Part shown: piece by piece, positions 25,272-33,424 of the stretch
How positions within the stretch are numbered: the stretch's first letter is position 1
Layout of the letters: each line of letters opens with the position of its first letter
DNA from: an archaeon
GTDB taxonomy: Archaea; Thermoproteota; Thermoprotei_A; Marsarchaeales; Marsarchaeaceae
Assembly (NCBI GenBank): GCA_021817005.1
Contig: JAKAWJ010000020.1
Span: 1-33,922, forward strand
Reading direction: 5' to 3'
DNA length: 33,922 nucleotides
Translations under genes and position numbers: made by a program
The notes under the pieces: generated by a model
What the model was told of the DNA's origin: nothing
Seen by the model: only the letters and a program-made list of their open reading frames with translations
The model's database searches: none

Positions 25272-26030
25272 TCAGGAACTGGTTCGCGGTAACAGGTCTC
25301 TTACGATAAGGTAAATTTGATATGAAACGTCGTAAGACCATAACTTGAATCCGATCCATCCGTCGGGGATACCTTGGAAGAGATAGACCTTCGTTCTTCT
25401 CAGGATTCCCTTGAATCGTTTAGAGAAAGCGTCCCTTGGCTCTAATCTCATATATCTTTCCCGCTTGGCAATAATGTCTGCTTCCGAGCCCCACGGCTCA
25501 TGATGTAGTTTTCCATTTGTTAGAATGGTCAGCCGGTTCTTTTGTGCGATAATTCCGTTAATATAGAGCTCCTCGTGAACTTGCCCCTTATAATGTGCAG
25601 AATGAACTGGAAATACCCTCACTTGGAGGCTGTGTCGGCCGAATCTTAATTCCTTGCCCATATAATGCCACGTGCGCCTCACTGCCACCGGTTCATTGGG
25701 AGGGGCTGATTTCAACTCCTCAAGGAATTTTCGGTCTACCCATTCATCCGAATCCATCATCATGACGTATTTTGTCTTGCACGCCGAGATCCCCGCATTT
25801 CGTAATTCCGAAAAGTCTCCCTTCATCTGGATTACTCTGTATGGATTGGCGATTTCTAGTGTGCGGTCCGTGCTATAAGAATCGATGATCAGGATATCGC
25901 CGACCCGGTTCTTTACTGAATCTATCGCTCTCTTGAGGGTTCCCTCCGAATTTTTGGTGAGGATACACACAGTTACCTCATTAAGGTTCATTTTTACGCT
26001 ACCCTGCTTGGCCATTTTGGCCAGTGCCAA
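25272..26030 (-). CDS. Family 2 glycosyltransferase
   Basis: A 252-residue GT-A-fold enzyme. The N-terminal strand VTVCILTKN and IIDSYSTDRT bind the nucleotide, and MMMDSDEWVD carries the metal-binding DxD. FPVHSAHYKGQVHEELY and HHEPWGS resemble the acceptor side of WaaE-like sugar transferases. It has no clear membrane helix, so it likely works at the inner face of the membrane on glycolipids or glycoprotein precursors. The frame opens at TTG 26030, but ATGs at 26015 and 25991 are in frame, and the last, just before NEVTVCILTKN, gives the more usual family N-terminus. No glycan cluster surrounds it. Confidence 0.85.
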   Translation of the reverse strand: MALAKMAKQGSVKMNLNEVTVCILTKNSEGTLKRAIDSVKNRVGDILIIDSYSTDRTLEIANPYRVIQMKGDFSELRNAGISACKTKYVMMMDSDEWVDRKFLEELKSAPPNEPVAVRRTWHYMGKELRFGRHSLQVRVFPVHSAHYKGQVHEELYINGIIAQKNRLTILTNGKLHHEPWGSEADIIAKRERYMRLEPRDAFSKRFKGILRRTKVYLFQGIPDGWIGFKLWSYDVSYQIYLIVRDLLPRTSS

Positions 26031-26132
26031 GGGCTGCCGTGTTGGGCAACCTCAGCCGCAAGTCATGGACAATACTTACCATTTTACCGCCTTTCGAGGT
26101 TATGGGATTTATCAACCATTTCAGGGCGCTGG

Positions 26133-27083
26133 CTACAGGCGATGGCCCTCACCTGTGTGGCTTGACATGTTTATACCTGAATTGTCCAACCGCTGCCAGG
26201 CCCGGATGAAATCGAGGCCCCCTACTGCAACAAAACTCTCCACTACCCTTGGAACCGTTTCAATAGGATTCGTTCCTCTTATCTCTACGTAGACCTTTTT
26301 CGATGCACCCGGGTCTGTTACACTCACACGTATTCTTGCCCTTCCGTCAGCCATCCGGTCGGCATACACGCCTAAAGGCGATGTGCAGCCTGCGCCTATC
26401 TTGTGGGCAACAAGTCTTTCGGCCAGTGTTTCCTCAAGCGTAGGCTTGTGACATATCCGAGTCAGTTCTGATCTCAGCTCGCCTGGCGCAGAGCCCAGAC
26501 ATGTCACTGCTATAGCTCCCTGACCTGGACTAGGAACAAACGTCTTTGCGCTGAGCCTGTGCCAGCAATGCAAGCCCAGCCTTCGAAAAGCGGCCTCTGC
26601 GCCTATCAAACCTTGGGCGTAGCCTCCTCGTACCTTCCTGACCCTCGTATCCATATTTCCTCTTATTTGTGCGGGAATTAGGTCTGGTCTGACCACTTTC
26701 AGGAATGAGCGGCGTCGCAGGCTTCCCACTGCAACTGCTGCACCGTACTCGATATTTTCCAGGGGCAGGGGCAATATGGCATCGAACGCCGGCGCGCGCC
26801 TTAATACTGCGACAACTTCCACTTCTCCTTCAAGCTCGTACGGCACATCCTTCAGGCTGTGCACTGCAGCCTCGGCGCTGCCGCCTAACACGAGGCGGTC
26901 TACCTCTTTTTCGAAAATGCCTTTCACCCCCATGCGCTCGAGTGGTGTATTCGGGTCCTGGTCGCCGTGCGACTCGACAGTTTCGAGCTCAACCCGGTTT
27001 CCATGTTTTCTTAGCTCTGCGGCAACTTCTTTCGCCTGCAATAGCGCGAGCTTGCTTCCCCTTGTGGCCAGCCTGATCTTCAT
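26133..27083 (-). CDS. hemC: Hydroxymethylbilane synthase (porphobilinogen deaminase)
   Basis: A 316-residue enzyme that links four porphobilinogen units into hydroxymethylbilane. Cys233 in GAGCTSPLG carries the dipyrromethane cofactor. Catalytic Asp79 lies in HSLKDVP. The N-terminal MKIRLATRGSKLALLQA is canonical, as are VGSLRRRS and RGNMDTRVRK. The ATG start follows hemB by 27 bases, so the two form a tetrapyrrole operon. The C-terminal end passes the usual core by about 15 residues. The other early heme genes (hemA, hemL, hemD) are not in the window. Confidence 0.95.
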   Translation of the reverse strand: MKIRLATRGSKLALLQAKEVAAELRKHGNRVELETVESHGDQDPNTPLERMGVKGIFEKEVDRLVLGGSAEAAVHSLKDVPYELEGEVEVVAVLRRAPAFDAILPLPLENIEYGAAVAVGSLRRRSFLKVVRPDLIPAQIRGNMDTRVRKVRGGYAQGLIGAEAAFRRLGLHCWHRLSAKTFVPSPGQGAIAVTCLGSAPGELRSELTRICHKPTLEETLAERLVAHKIGAGCTSPLGVYADRMADGRARIRVSVTDPGASKKVYVEIRGTNPIETVPRVVESFVAVGGLDFIRAWQRLDNSGINMSSHTGEGHRL

Positions 27084-27110
27084 CTTCTACCACGTAGCCG
27101 CGAGAAATTT

Positions 27111-28097
27111 CTATACTGTGATCTTCGCAAAATCGTCAGCAAAGTATGTGATTATCATGTCCGCACCCGCGCGCCTGATCGAGATAAGCGTTTCAAGAAC
27201 GACTGCTCTTTCGTCGAGGTAATTCATGGAGGCAGCTGACTTGATCATTGTATATTCTCCGCTTACCTGATAAGCCGCTATTGGAAGATCCGTCAAACTT
27301 CGTGCTTCGGCTATAATGTCTAGGTTCGGGAGAGCCGGCTTTACCATCACGACATCTGCGCCCTCACTCTCATCAATTCTGATCTCTCTAAGCGCTTCCC
27401 GGCGATTCCTTATATCCATCTGGTAGGTCCTTCTGTTTCCGAATTTGGGCGCCGACTCTGCCGCGCTCCTGAACGGCGCGTATAGGCTACTGGCGAACTT
27501 GGATGAGTATGACATTACTAATGTTTGCTTGAATCCTTCTTGGTCGAGGGCATTTCTGATGGAAACGACCTGGCCGTCCATCATGGCTGAGGGCGCAACT
27601 GCGTCAGCCCCCGCTCGCGCCTGCGAGACCGCCGTGCGAGTGAGAAGTTCCAGCGTCTCATCGTTGTCGATAATATCTCCTTTGACCACGCCGCAGTGAC
27701 CGTGAGAAGTGTATTCGCACAGGCAAGTGTCCGCAAAAAGCGTGATTTTCTCACCAAATGCCCTTCTCGCCTCGATGAGAGCCTTCTGCACGACTCCACT
27801 TTCGAGCCAAGCTCCGCTTCCGGTGGAATCTTTCGTCTCAGGTATCCCGAAGAATATGAAATTTCTGATTCCGAGCTCGACCGATTCTGCTAGTCTTTCG
27901 GCTAACCTGCCAATAGGGTAGCGTGAAACGCCTGGCATCCCCGCTATATCCTCCACCTTTGAACTCCTCTCGTGCACAAATATTGGCAGAATTAGCTTAC
28001 CTTCATCCAAGGCGGTTTCAGACACGAGCTCTCTCAGGACCTCTCTTGACCTCGCTCTCCTGGTTCTCCTGAATACGTGTGGCGAATCGACCTTCAA
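27111..28097 (-). CDS. hemB: Delta-aminolevulinic acid dehydratase (porphobilinogen synthase)
   Basis: A 328-residue enzyme that condenses two 5-aminolevulinates into porphobilinogen. The active-site lysines are Lys200 in SYSSKFASSLYAPFR and Lys253 in MVKPALPNLDI. Cys125, Cys127 and Cys135 in DTCLCEYTSHGHCG form the catalytic zinc site, so this is the zinc-dependent class. The start is TTG, about 30 bases after a minus-strand box A at 28124-28133. It is the first gene of the hemB-hemC unit. Confidence 0.95.
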   Translation of the reverse strand: MKVDSPHVFRRTRRARSREVLRELVSETALDEGKLILPIFVHERSSKVEDIAGMPGVSRYPIGRLAERLAESVELGIRNFIFFGIPETKDSTGSGAWLESGVVQKALIEARRAFGEKITLFADTCLCEYTSHGHCGVVKGDIIDNDETLELLTRTAVSQARAGADAVAPSAMMDGQVVSIRNALDQEGFKQTLVMSYSSKFASSLYAPFRSAAESAPKFGNRRTYQMDIRNRREALREIRIDESEGADVVMVKPALPNLDIIAEARSLTDLPIAAYQVSGEYTMIKSAASMNYLDERAVVLETLISIRRAGADMIITYFADDFAKITV

Positions 28098-28123
28098 TTG
28101 GACTACACCAAAAGGCTTTCGAC

Positions 28124-28133
28124 GTTAATATAC
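28124..28133 (-). promoter_or_regulatory. Box A of the hemBC operon
   Basis: On the minus strand it reads GTATATTAAC, centred about 31 bases before the TTG of hemB. The message would have a leader of only a few bases. Confidence 0.5.
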
Positions 28134-28352
28134 GGTTTGGTTTTATTGGAGAGTGCTGAACAAGCACCACCTGAGTTTCATTCATCTGTAAATTGAGTGA
28201 GGCAGCTCAGGTTGATGGGCCGGCACTCGAACCGAAGAGTTCCCGGTTAGTGTCGTCCTCCCGCCGTCTCCTCGGACGTAAACTGGTGTGCACAATCGAG
28301 GTGACGAATCATCCTAATTTATCCGCGTCGTGTCAGGTAGCGACGCACTATC

Positions 28353-28898
28353 TTGATTTCGAACCCGTCGCGTCAAAGCTGGAAGAGGCTCGCCTCAAAA
28401 AGAGTGTATCAATCGGATTACCTCAGCGTCTATTCTGACAAAGTTATGTTACCTGAAGGAATCACTCAAGATTTCACCTGGTACACGGCTCGGGACTTCT
28501 GTGTAATCGTGGCTCTTAAGGGCTCAAGACTCGTCATGATAAAAAATTATAGGTACCCGGCTGACCGTTGGTTCCTAGAGTTTCCAGCGGGCCATGTGAA
28601 AGACGGTGAGCGCATCGAGGACTGTGCAGAGCGAGAGCTACTAGAAGAGACTGGTTACACTTCGGCAAAGCTGAGGCATATTGGTTCGTATTATGTCTCT
28701 TCGAGAACGTTACAGAAAGGGCATGTCTTCAGCTGCACGGCTGGCACGAGACAAAGAGCGAATAGAGAGCCCGGTGAACTTCAGCACGTAACTCTAGTCA
28801 CTCCGCAATCCCTCAGGAGGCAGGTGGCCAGCGGAAAAGTAGTTCACGCCGCAACAATCATAGCTTGCTCGATGGCAGAACTAAAGCGCCTGATTTAG
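28353..28898 (+). CDS. Nudix hydrolase, ADP-ribose pyrophosphatase-like
   Basis: A 181-residue Nudix protein. The complete Nudix box GHVKDGERIEDCAERELLEETGY fits G-x5-E-x7-REL-x-EE-x-G. Upstream, NYRYPADRWFLEFPAG is the hallmark of ADP-ribose/nucleoside-diphosphate-sugar pyrophosphatases (QYR...ElPAG). The likely reaction is ADP-ribose to AMP plus ribose-5-phosphate. The start is uncertain: TTG at 28353 opens the frame, and a GTG at the YQSDYLSV segment is an in-frame alternative. The 255 bases before it hold no clear gene. It converges with guaB, with 20 bases between stops. Confidence 0.88.
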   Translation: MISNPSRQSWKRLASKRVYQSDYLSVYSDKVMLPEGITQDFTWYTARDFCVIVALKGSRLVMIKNYRYPADRWFLEFPAGHVKDGERIEDCAERELLEETGYTSAKLRHIGSYYVSSRTLQKGHVFSCTAGTRQRANREPGELQHVTLVTPQSLRRQVASGKVVHAATIIACSMAELKRLI

Positions 28899-28918
28899 AC
28901 GAGCGAGCGACTTGGCCA

Positions 28919-30358
28919 CTAGGAAAACCGAAAAACCATATCGCTTGGCCGCGTGTGACTTCCGCCAGTTGTCAGCGCAATAACCGCAGTCTCCTTTAGT
29001 TCCTGTAGCGATGCCGCCCCAGCGTAACCCATCGCTGCCATTAATGCTGCAGTAAGCTCTCCGACTACGCTGGCCACCTCGCCTTTATACGGGACCCAGG
29101 CTTCCGTTCCTTCTGGAATCCCCTTTGTTGGCTGGGAGTATCGATCCAGGGCCATCCGCTTTTCTCGGGCGCTTGCGCTTCCCATTCCCCTGTGCAGCTT
29201 GTACATTCTCCCCTCAACAGAGGTGGTCTCCCCAGGACTCTCCTTGCAACCCGCGAATACGTAACCCATCATAACGGCATCGGCGCCCAGTGCGAGCGAG
29301 AGCGCAATATCCCCGGCACCGCGAATGCCTCCGTCAGCGATCACCTTGCTGTCGAGACCGAGCTCACTCACCGCGTCTGCAACCTGTGCAGTAGCGAACG
29401 CCGTGGGGGAACCTGCTTTCGTAAGCTCTGTGGTTGTGCACACGGACCCGCCTCCCATCCCAACTCTGAACCCGCCCACATTGTCGAAAGCCGACGCAAT
29501 ATCGAGCGCTGCCTGTTTTGTGCCAATGTTTCCGAAAATAACATCTACATCTTCGATTTTCTTTACCATCTCCTTGGTGGAAGCTATTGCTCTAGCGTTG
29601 TGGTAATGGGCCACGTCCAGTACCAGCAAGTCTGCGTGCTTTGACAGCTCCTTGGCGCGCTCAATATCGAAGGGAGACACTGCGGCACCAACTACCAGCC
29701 TTCCCTCCGAGTCTCTCGTAGAAGATTTGAATTGTTCCCTGCTGTGGACGTCTTTGTAAGTAATGAGGCCGGTGAGTTTTCCATCGGCGTCAACTATCGG
29801 GAGTTTCTCTATCTTGTGTTCGCGCATGAGGTCGACTGCTTGCACAGGGTCAAGCGGCTCTCTTGCAACTACAGGAGACTTGCTCATCGCCTTTGCCACA
29901 GGGAGTCCCGGGTCAGCAAAGCGAACATCTCGTCCTGTTATTATTCCAACGATCTTCCCGTTGTCCACTACCGGTAGGCCGTTTATCGCGTTCCGCTCCA
30001 TCGCTTCATACGCTTCTCCAACTGTGCGCTCTGGCCCGATTGTTACTACGTCTCTTATTATGAAAGATTCGCTCCTCTTTACTCTTTTTACCATATCCAG
30101 CTCTTCCTCGGCACTGCAGTTTCTGTGAATAACACCCAGAGCTCCCAATCTTGCTAGTGCTATAGCCATCTCACTTTCGGTAACGGTGTCCATCGGAGAA
30201 GAAATGAAGGGAATGTTCAATCCTATTCTGCGGGAGGCGGCACTCGCAAGATTTACTTCTGAGGGTTCCACTTTCGACAGCCCCGGTAGAAGGAGCAGGT
30301 CTTGGAAAGAGTAGGCTCTGGCTGCTTCAACTATCTTTGAGGAAAACCCTTGAACCAT
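28919..30358 (-). CDS. guaB: IMP dehydrogenase with tandem CBS domains, divergent active-site loop
   Basis: A 479-residue IMP dehydrogenase that oxidises IMP to XMP, committing purines to GMP. The TIM barrel is interrupted at about 95-210 by two CBS repeats. Catalytic Cys307 lies in GMGGGSVCTTTELTKAG, and the flap dyad Arg406-Tyr407 in DRYSQ is present, which separates it from GMP reductase. The loop normally reads GPGSICTTR...GVGVPQ, so here the Pro, the Arg after CTT and the GVGVPQ end are changed. ADGGIRGAGDIALSLALGAD is normal. ATG start, with a minus-strand box A (30379-30388) 26 bases before it. Confidence 0.9.
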   Translation of the reverse strand: MVQGFSSKIVEAARAYSFQDLLLLPGLSKVEPSEVNLASAASRRIGLNIPFISSPMDTVTESEMAIALARLGALGVIHRNCSAEEELDMVKRVKRSESFIIRDVVTIGPERTVGEAYEAMERNAINGLPVVDNGKIVGIITGRDVRFADPGLPVAKAMSKSPVVAREPLDPVQAVDLMREHKIEKLPIVDADGKLTGLITYKDVHSREQFKSSTRDSEGRLVVGAAVSPFDIERAKELSKHADLLVLDVAHYHNARAIASTKEMVKKIEDVDVIFGNIGTKQAALDIASAFDNVGGFRVGMGGGSVCTTTELTKAGSPTAFATAQVADAVSELGLDSKVIADGGIRGAGDIALSLALGADAVMMGYVFAGCKESPGETTSVEGRMYKLHRGMGSASAREKRMALDRYSQPTKGIPEGTEAWVPYKGEVASVVGELTAALMAAMGYAGAASLQELKETAVIALTTGGSHTRPSDMVFRFS

Positions 30359-30378
30359 AATCGATTGAGATTCCCAAT

Positions 30379-30388
30379 CCCTTAAGCC
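30379..30388 (-). promoter_or_regulatory. Box A of guaB
   Basis: On the minus strand it reads GGCTTAAGGG, centred about 26 bases before the guaB ATG, so the message is probably leaderless. Confidence 0.45.
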
Positions 30389-30397
30389 TTGCCAGTC

Positions 30398-30407
30398 GTA
30401 TTTATCG
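30398..30407 (+). promoter_or_regulatory. Box A of the small unknown gene divergent from guaB
   Basis: GTATTTATCG is centred about 29 bases before the TTG at 30432. It lies back to back with the guaB box A within a 73-base region. Confidence 0.45.
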
Positions 30408-30431
30408 AGTATTCATAGAATTTGGTGAAGA

Positions 30432-30875
30432 TTGCGCACTGCGTCGGGAGACTTAAACGTGGCCAATTGGTTCGATGGTGATTGTCAAATGGTATGGGAA
30501 AAGACACTCAGATATCAGTCCAAGAACCGCGACTTGAATCAGCTGACTCAGCAGATATCTCAGCAACTTGAAACCGATGGCTACAAAGTTCAGAGCAAAA
30601 CAGCTCCAGTAGGGATAATAATTCAGGCGCAAAAAGCGGGGATCCTTAGAGACATAATTGCTGCTGACCGAGCTTTCACGATAATGATTGCGGGCCAGCC
30701 CAATGATTTTACGGTCCATGTCGGAATCGGAAAATGGATTCAGAATCTCGCCGTTGCTGCGGCTGAAACCTTGCTTCTCACAGAGCTATTCCTCGTCGTT
30801 GACGTCCCTGAAATATTTTGGACAAGGCACGTAGAAGGCGAACTGATCAAAAAGATCAACACAATAGTCGGCTGA
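30432..30875 (+). CDS. Conserved-looking protein of unknown function
   Basis: A 147-residue protein that I do not recognise. It has an N-terminal WFDGDCQMVWEK segment, a helix DLNQLTQQISQQLETDGYKVQ, strands VGIIIQAQK and AFTIMIAGQPNDFTVHVGIGKW, and a hydrophobic helix (about residues 107-128, rich in Leu/Ala/Val), then a charged C-terminus. The layout suggests a compact alpha/beta domain that might associate with membrane or lipid. The TTG at 30432 fits the box A; a GTG at 30459 would begin just before WFDGD. It is divergent from guaB and 48 bases before the ClC gene, with which it may be co-transcribed. Confidence 0.6.
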   Translation: MRTASGDLNVANWFDGDCQMVWEKTLRYQSKNRDLNQLTQQISQQLETDGYKVQSKTAPVGIIIQAQKAGILRDIIAADRAFTIMIAGQPNDFTVHVGIGKWIQNLAVAAAETLLLTELFLVVDVPEIFWTRHVEGELIKKINTIVG

Positions 30876-30923
30876 TTTGGCTCAGCGGCTCTTCAGAGCT
30901 CGCCGAGTAGGACTTACCTCCAT

Positions 30924-32831
30924 ATGAATCTACCTCACTTGCGGAGAATGAGGATGGACTCGGCTGCCGCCAGAGTGCGTTTGCGCGCTTCCCACGGGTC
31001 AGCAGTCGGAAAATTTCGCTCGCTAAATCGGCGCTTGATGCACGATAGCTTTCTCGGCAAGTGGGTGGTGGCTGGGATTGCTATCGGTATTATTGCTGGT
31101 ATCGGCGCTACGCTATTCCTTTACTTGATTCAGTACGTGACGAATTATTTACTGGGAGGAATTACCGGCTACTTTCCTCCAAATCCCGCGGGAGAATCCC
31201 CCGCTCCGCCCACTCTGCACCCGGTATTCTGGATGATTCCACTGGTGACTGGGCTAGGTGGTCTTATCGCCGGAGTTATCATTTACAAATTTGCTCCAGA
31301 AGCCGAAGGCCACGGAACTGACGCTGCTATAGACGCGTTTCACAGAAAGAACGGGGAAGTCCGAAAACGCATTCCGATAGTAAAGGCCATTGCATCGGCC
31401 TTCACAATTGGCTCTGGCGGCAGTGCGGGCAGGGAGGGGCCGACAGCTCAGATTGCGGCAGGATTCGGCTCGCTCGTTGGCTCGCTCTTGCATTTCTCGG
31501 CCAAAGATAGAAGAATAGCCGTAGCTGTCGGGATAGGAGCGGGAATTGGCACGATTTTCAAGACTCCTTTCGGCGGAGCCATTTTGAGCGCCGAAATTCT
31601 ATATAGCGGTGGTGACTTTGAAGCCGAAACGCTGATTCCCGGATTCATAGCTGCGCCCGTAGGCTACGTGATTTTTGCTTCGGTTGTTGGGTTCACCCCG
31701 ATTTTCGGTAACAGTTTCACCTATAACTTTACAGAGCCACGGAATCTGATTATCTATGCTGTGGCGGGCGTGTTCTGCGGGTTCGTAGCCAAACTCTATA
31801 CTACAAGCTTCTATGACATCAAGCACTTCTTCGATAGATTGAAAGCTCCGAAATATATCAGACCGGCCATAGGCGCCGCGGCAGCCGGTGTAATTGCGGT
31901 ATTCTTTCCGGAGGTTACAGGACTTGGTTATGGGTATCTTCAGTTTTTGGTAAACGGGCAACTCGGACTGATAACCTCAAATTATGTGGTCCTTCCGCTC
32001 GCCGCGGTCATTGTTCTTGTGATTCTTCTAAAGATACTTGCTACTTCGCTCACCGTCGGCTCTGGGGGGAGTGGAGGAGTATTCGCTCCCTCACTTGTGA
32101 TAGGCGGCTTCCTAGGAGCCGGCTTATGGGAGGCGTCAAGGGTTGTGGTGCCAGGCTGGATTCCTATTCCAGGACCTCTAGTCATAGTGTCTATGATGGC
32201 CCTATTTGCCGGGGCTGGGCGGGTGCCAATTGCAGTCATTCTCATGGTAAGCGAAATGACTGGAAGCCTAACTCTTCTTGCACCAGCCATGGTCGCGGTC
32301 GTGCTTTCGTATTACATAGTCGGACCCAAGTATTCTATTTACAAGAGTCAGGCCCTGACCCGAATGGAGTCTCCAGCGCACTTCGCTGAATATAGAACGC
32401 CACTAATGACGCGAATATCCGTAATGGATGCCATGTCTCCACGTGTGATTACGCTTACAAGTCAAGATAACGTTGAAACCGCGCAGAAGCTGATGCTAGA
32501 GCGGCAGATAAAAGGAATCCCAATTGTGGATGGAGCGAGCTTGGTTGGCATGGTCACCCTCAGCGACGTGATAAAAATGGACAGGGCAAAAATGGCTTCG
32601 ACGCCAATTAGTGCAGTCATGACCAAGGACGTTGCTACGCTTGACTCGGGTGACACTCTGCTCAAAGCTCTGAATTTGATGACAATGAGGGGAGTGGGGA
32701 GGCTTCCGGTGGTTAGAAAGGAAGACAAAGCGGTTATAGGAATAATCACGCTAACTGATATCGTGAGGACGTATGATAGGGTGTACGAGAGCCTGCTAAA
32801 GTCCGAAAATCCTAGCCCGTCCGAAGGCTAG
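30924..32831 (+). CDS. ClC-family chloride channel/transporter with C-terminal CBS pair
   Basis: A 635-residue ClC protein. After a basic cytoplasmic N-terminus (1-45) come the ClC helices. Gating Glu171 is in GSGGSAGREGPTAQ. The chloride-site helix GSGGSGGVFAPSLVIGG is present. The residue matching the proton glutamate of E. coli ClC (E203) appears to be Ile225 in ILSAEILYSG, so it may be a channel or weakly coupled. Residues about 495-620 hold two CBS domains (VMDAMSPRVITL and PISAVMTKDVATL) that could sense adenine nucleotides. ATG start. Confidence 0.92.
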   Translation: MNLPHLRRMRMDSAAARVRLRASHGSAVGKFRSLNRRLMHDSFLGKWVVAGIAIGIIAGIGATLFLYLIQYVTNYLLGGITGYFPPNPAGESPAPPTLHPVFWMIPLVTGLGGLIAGVIIYKFAPEAEGHGTDAAIDAFHRKNGEVRKRIPIVKAIASAFTIGSGGSAGREGPTAQIAAGFGSLVGSLLHFSAKDRRIAVAVGIGAGIGTIFKTPFGGAILSAEILYSGGDFEAETLIPGFIAAPVGYVIFASVVGFTPIFGNSFTYNFTEPRNLIIYAVAGVFCGFVAKLYTTSFYDIKHFFDRLKAPKYIRPAIGAAAAGVIAVFFPEVTGLGYGYLQFLVNGQLGLITSNYVVLPLAAVIVLVILLKILATSLTVGSGGSGGVFAPSLVIGGFLGAGLWEASRVVVPGWIPIPGPLVIVSMMALFAGAGRVPIAVILMVSEMTGSLTLLAPAMVAVVLSYYIVGPKYSIYKSQALTRMESPAHFAEYRTPLMTRISVMDAMSPRVITLTSQDNVETAQKLMLERQIKGIPIVDGASLVGMVTLSDVIKMDRAKMASTPISAVMTKDVATLDSGDTLLKALNLMTMRGVGRLPVVRKEDKAVIGIITLTDIVRTYDRVYESLLKSENPSPSEG

Positions 32832-33267
32832 AAAAGCACTTGTCAATTTCACCGATTGCGTCACCCATGAGCTCCACCGCTCTCCGCGTCAGTTGCGGTG
32901 ATGTCGAGACGAGACTCAGTAGCTCGCGCTGTTCTCCTTTAATTACGTCGAGCTGGGGACGCATATTTGCCGAATAGAGCATGCCTTCTGAGACCACAGT
33001 GTACACCGGCTTGTGGGCATCTACGCCAGCCGCCAGCTTGGAGAGGCCGTCCACACACACCCTAAAGGAGTTCCGCATCGCTATCAAACTGGCCCTTACT
33101 TTGATGCTCGTGTCATCTTCCTTGGTGTTGAACTGTTTGTAGATGTATGACCAATAAGCATTGAATTCAGAGTAGTTCTCGGCCAACTTCTTTAATGTGG
33201 CCACAATTTTGGGCTGATCTCCTTGTTCGATGGTGCCATCCCTCGTTCGGCAATCCAGATGCTGCAC
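32812..33267 (-). CDS. Unknown helical protein, possibly the 3' part of a frame-split gene
   Basis: A 151-residue frame opening at GTG. I do not recognise the family. It is almost all helix by eye, with KIVATLKKLAENYSEFNAYW, IYKQFNTKEDD, a central amphipathic stretch and a charged end, and no signal peptide or membrane helix. A TGA lies just before the GTG. A second frame upstream (33167-33382) overlaps it by 101 bases and reads like coding sequence until the overlap, so the real gene may be one protein of about 190 residues with a frame change near 33250-33275. The gene ends inside the last codons of the ClC gene on the opposite strand. Confidence 0.5.
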   Translation of the reverse strand: MQHLDCRTRDGTIEQGDQPKIVATLKKLAENYSEFNAYWSYIYKQFNTKEDDTSIKVRASLIAMRNSFRVCVDGLSKLAAGVDAHKPVYTVVSEGMLYSANMRPQLDVIKGEQRELLSLVSTSPQLTRRAVELMGDAIGEIDKCFSSLRTG

Positions 33268-33382
33268 CAGCCATCACAAAACCTTTCCGGTTGATATTGT
33301 CTCCCAAGGATTCAACCAGGTCGGAGGTAGATAGTGGATCGCGCGCTATTATAACCGACTTGTGTTTCACCGTAGCCTCCAT
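33167..33382 (-). pseudogene. Possible 5' part of the adjacent minus-strand gene in another frame
   Basis: An ATG at 33382, about 34 bases after a minus-strand GATAAG element (33411-33420), opens a frame beginning MEATVKHKSVIIARDPLSTS and continuing through LVESLGDNINRKGFVMAGAA. After that the frame turns into Gly/His/Arg-rich sequence of shadow type and stops at 33167, while good coding-like sequence continues in the frame starting at 33267. A one-base indel or sequencing error, programmed frameshifting, or two overlapping genes could explain it. Confidence 0.4.
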
Positions 33383-33410
33383 AACCCTTGGAGAAATGAG
33401 GCTTGAGCAA

Positions 33411-33420
33411 GTCTTATCCC
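33411..33420 (-). promoter_or_regulatory. Box-A-like element for the minus-strand unknown gene
   Basis: On the minus strand it reads GGGATAAGAC, about 34 bases before the ATG at 33382. It lies just outside the GTG of the divergent GcvH-like gene. Confidence 0.3.
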
Positions 33421-33424
33421 AGTC

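Noticed and set aside
28219-28240. Minus-strand sequence resembling a tRNA T-arm (GGTTCGAGT)
   Set aside because: The flanking bases do not form a 5-bp T-stem, and no acceptor or anticodon arm can be built around it.
28193-28438. 81-codon frame overlapping the start of the Nudix gene in another frame
   Set aside because: The Nudix frame has clear family motifs; this one has none and overlaps it.
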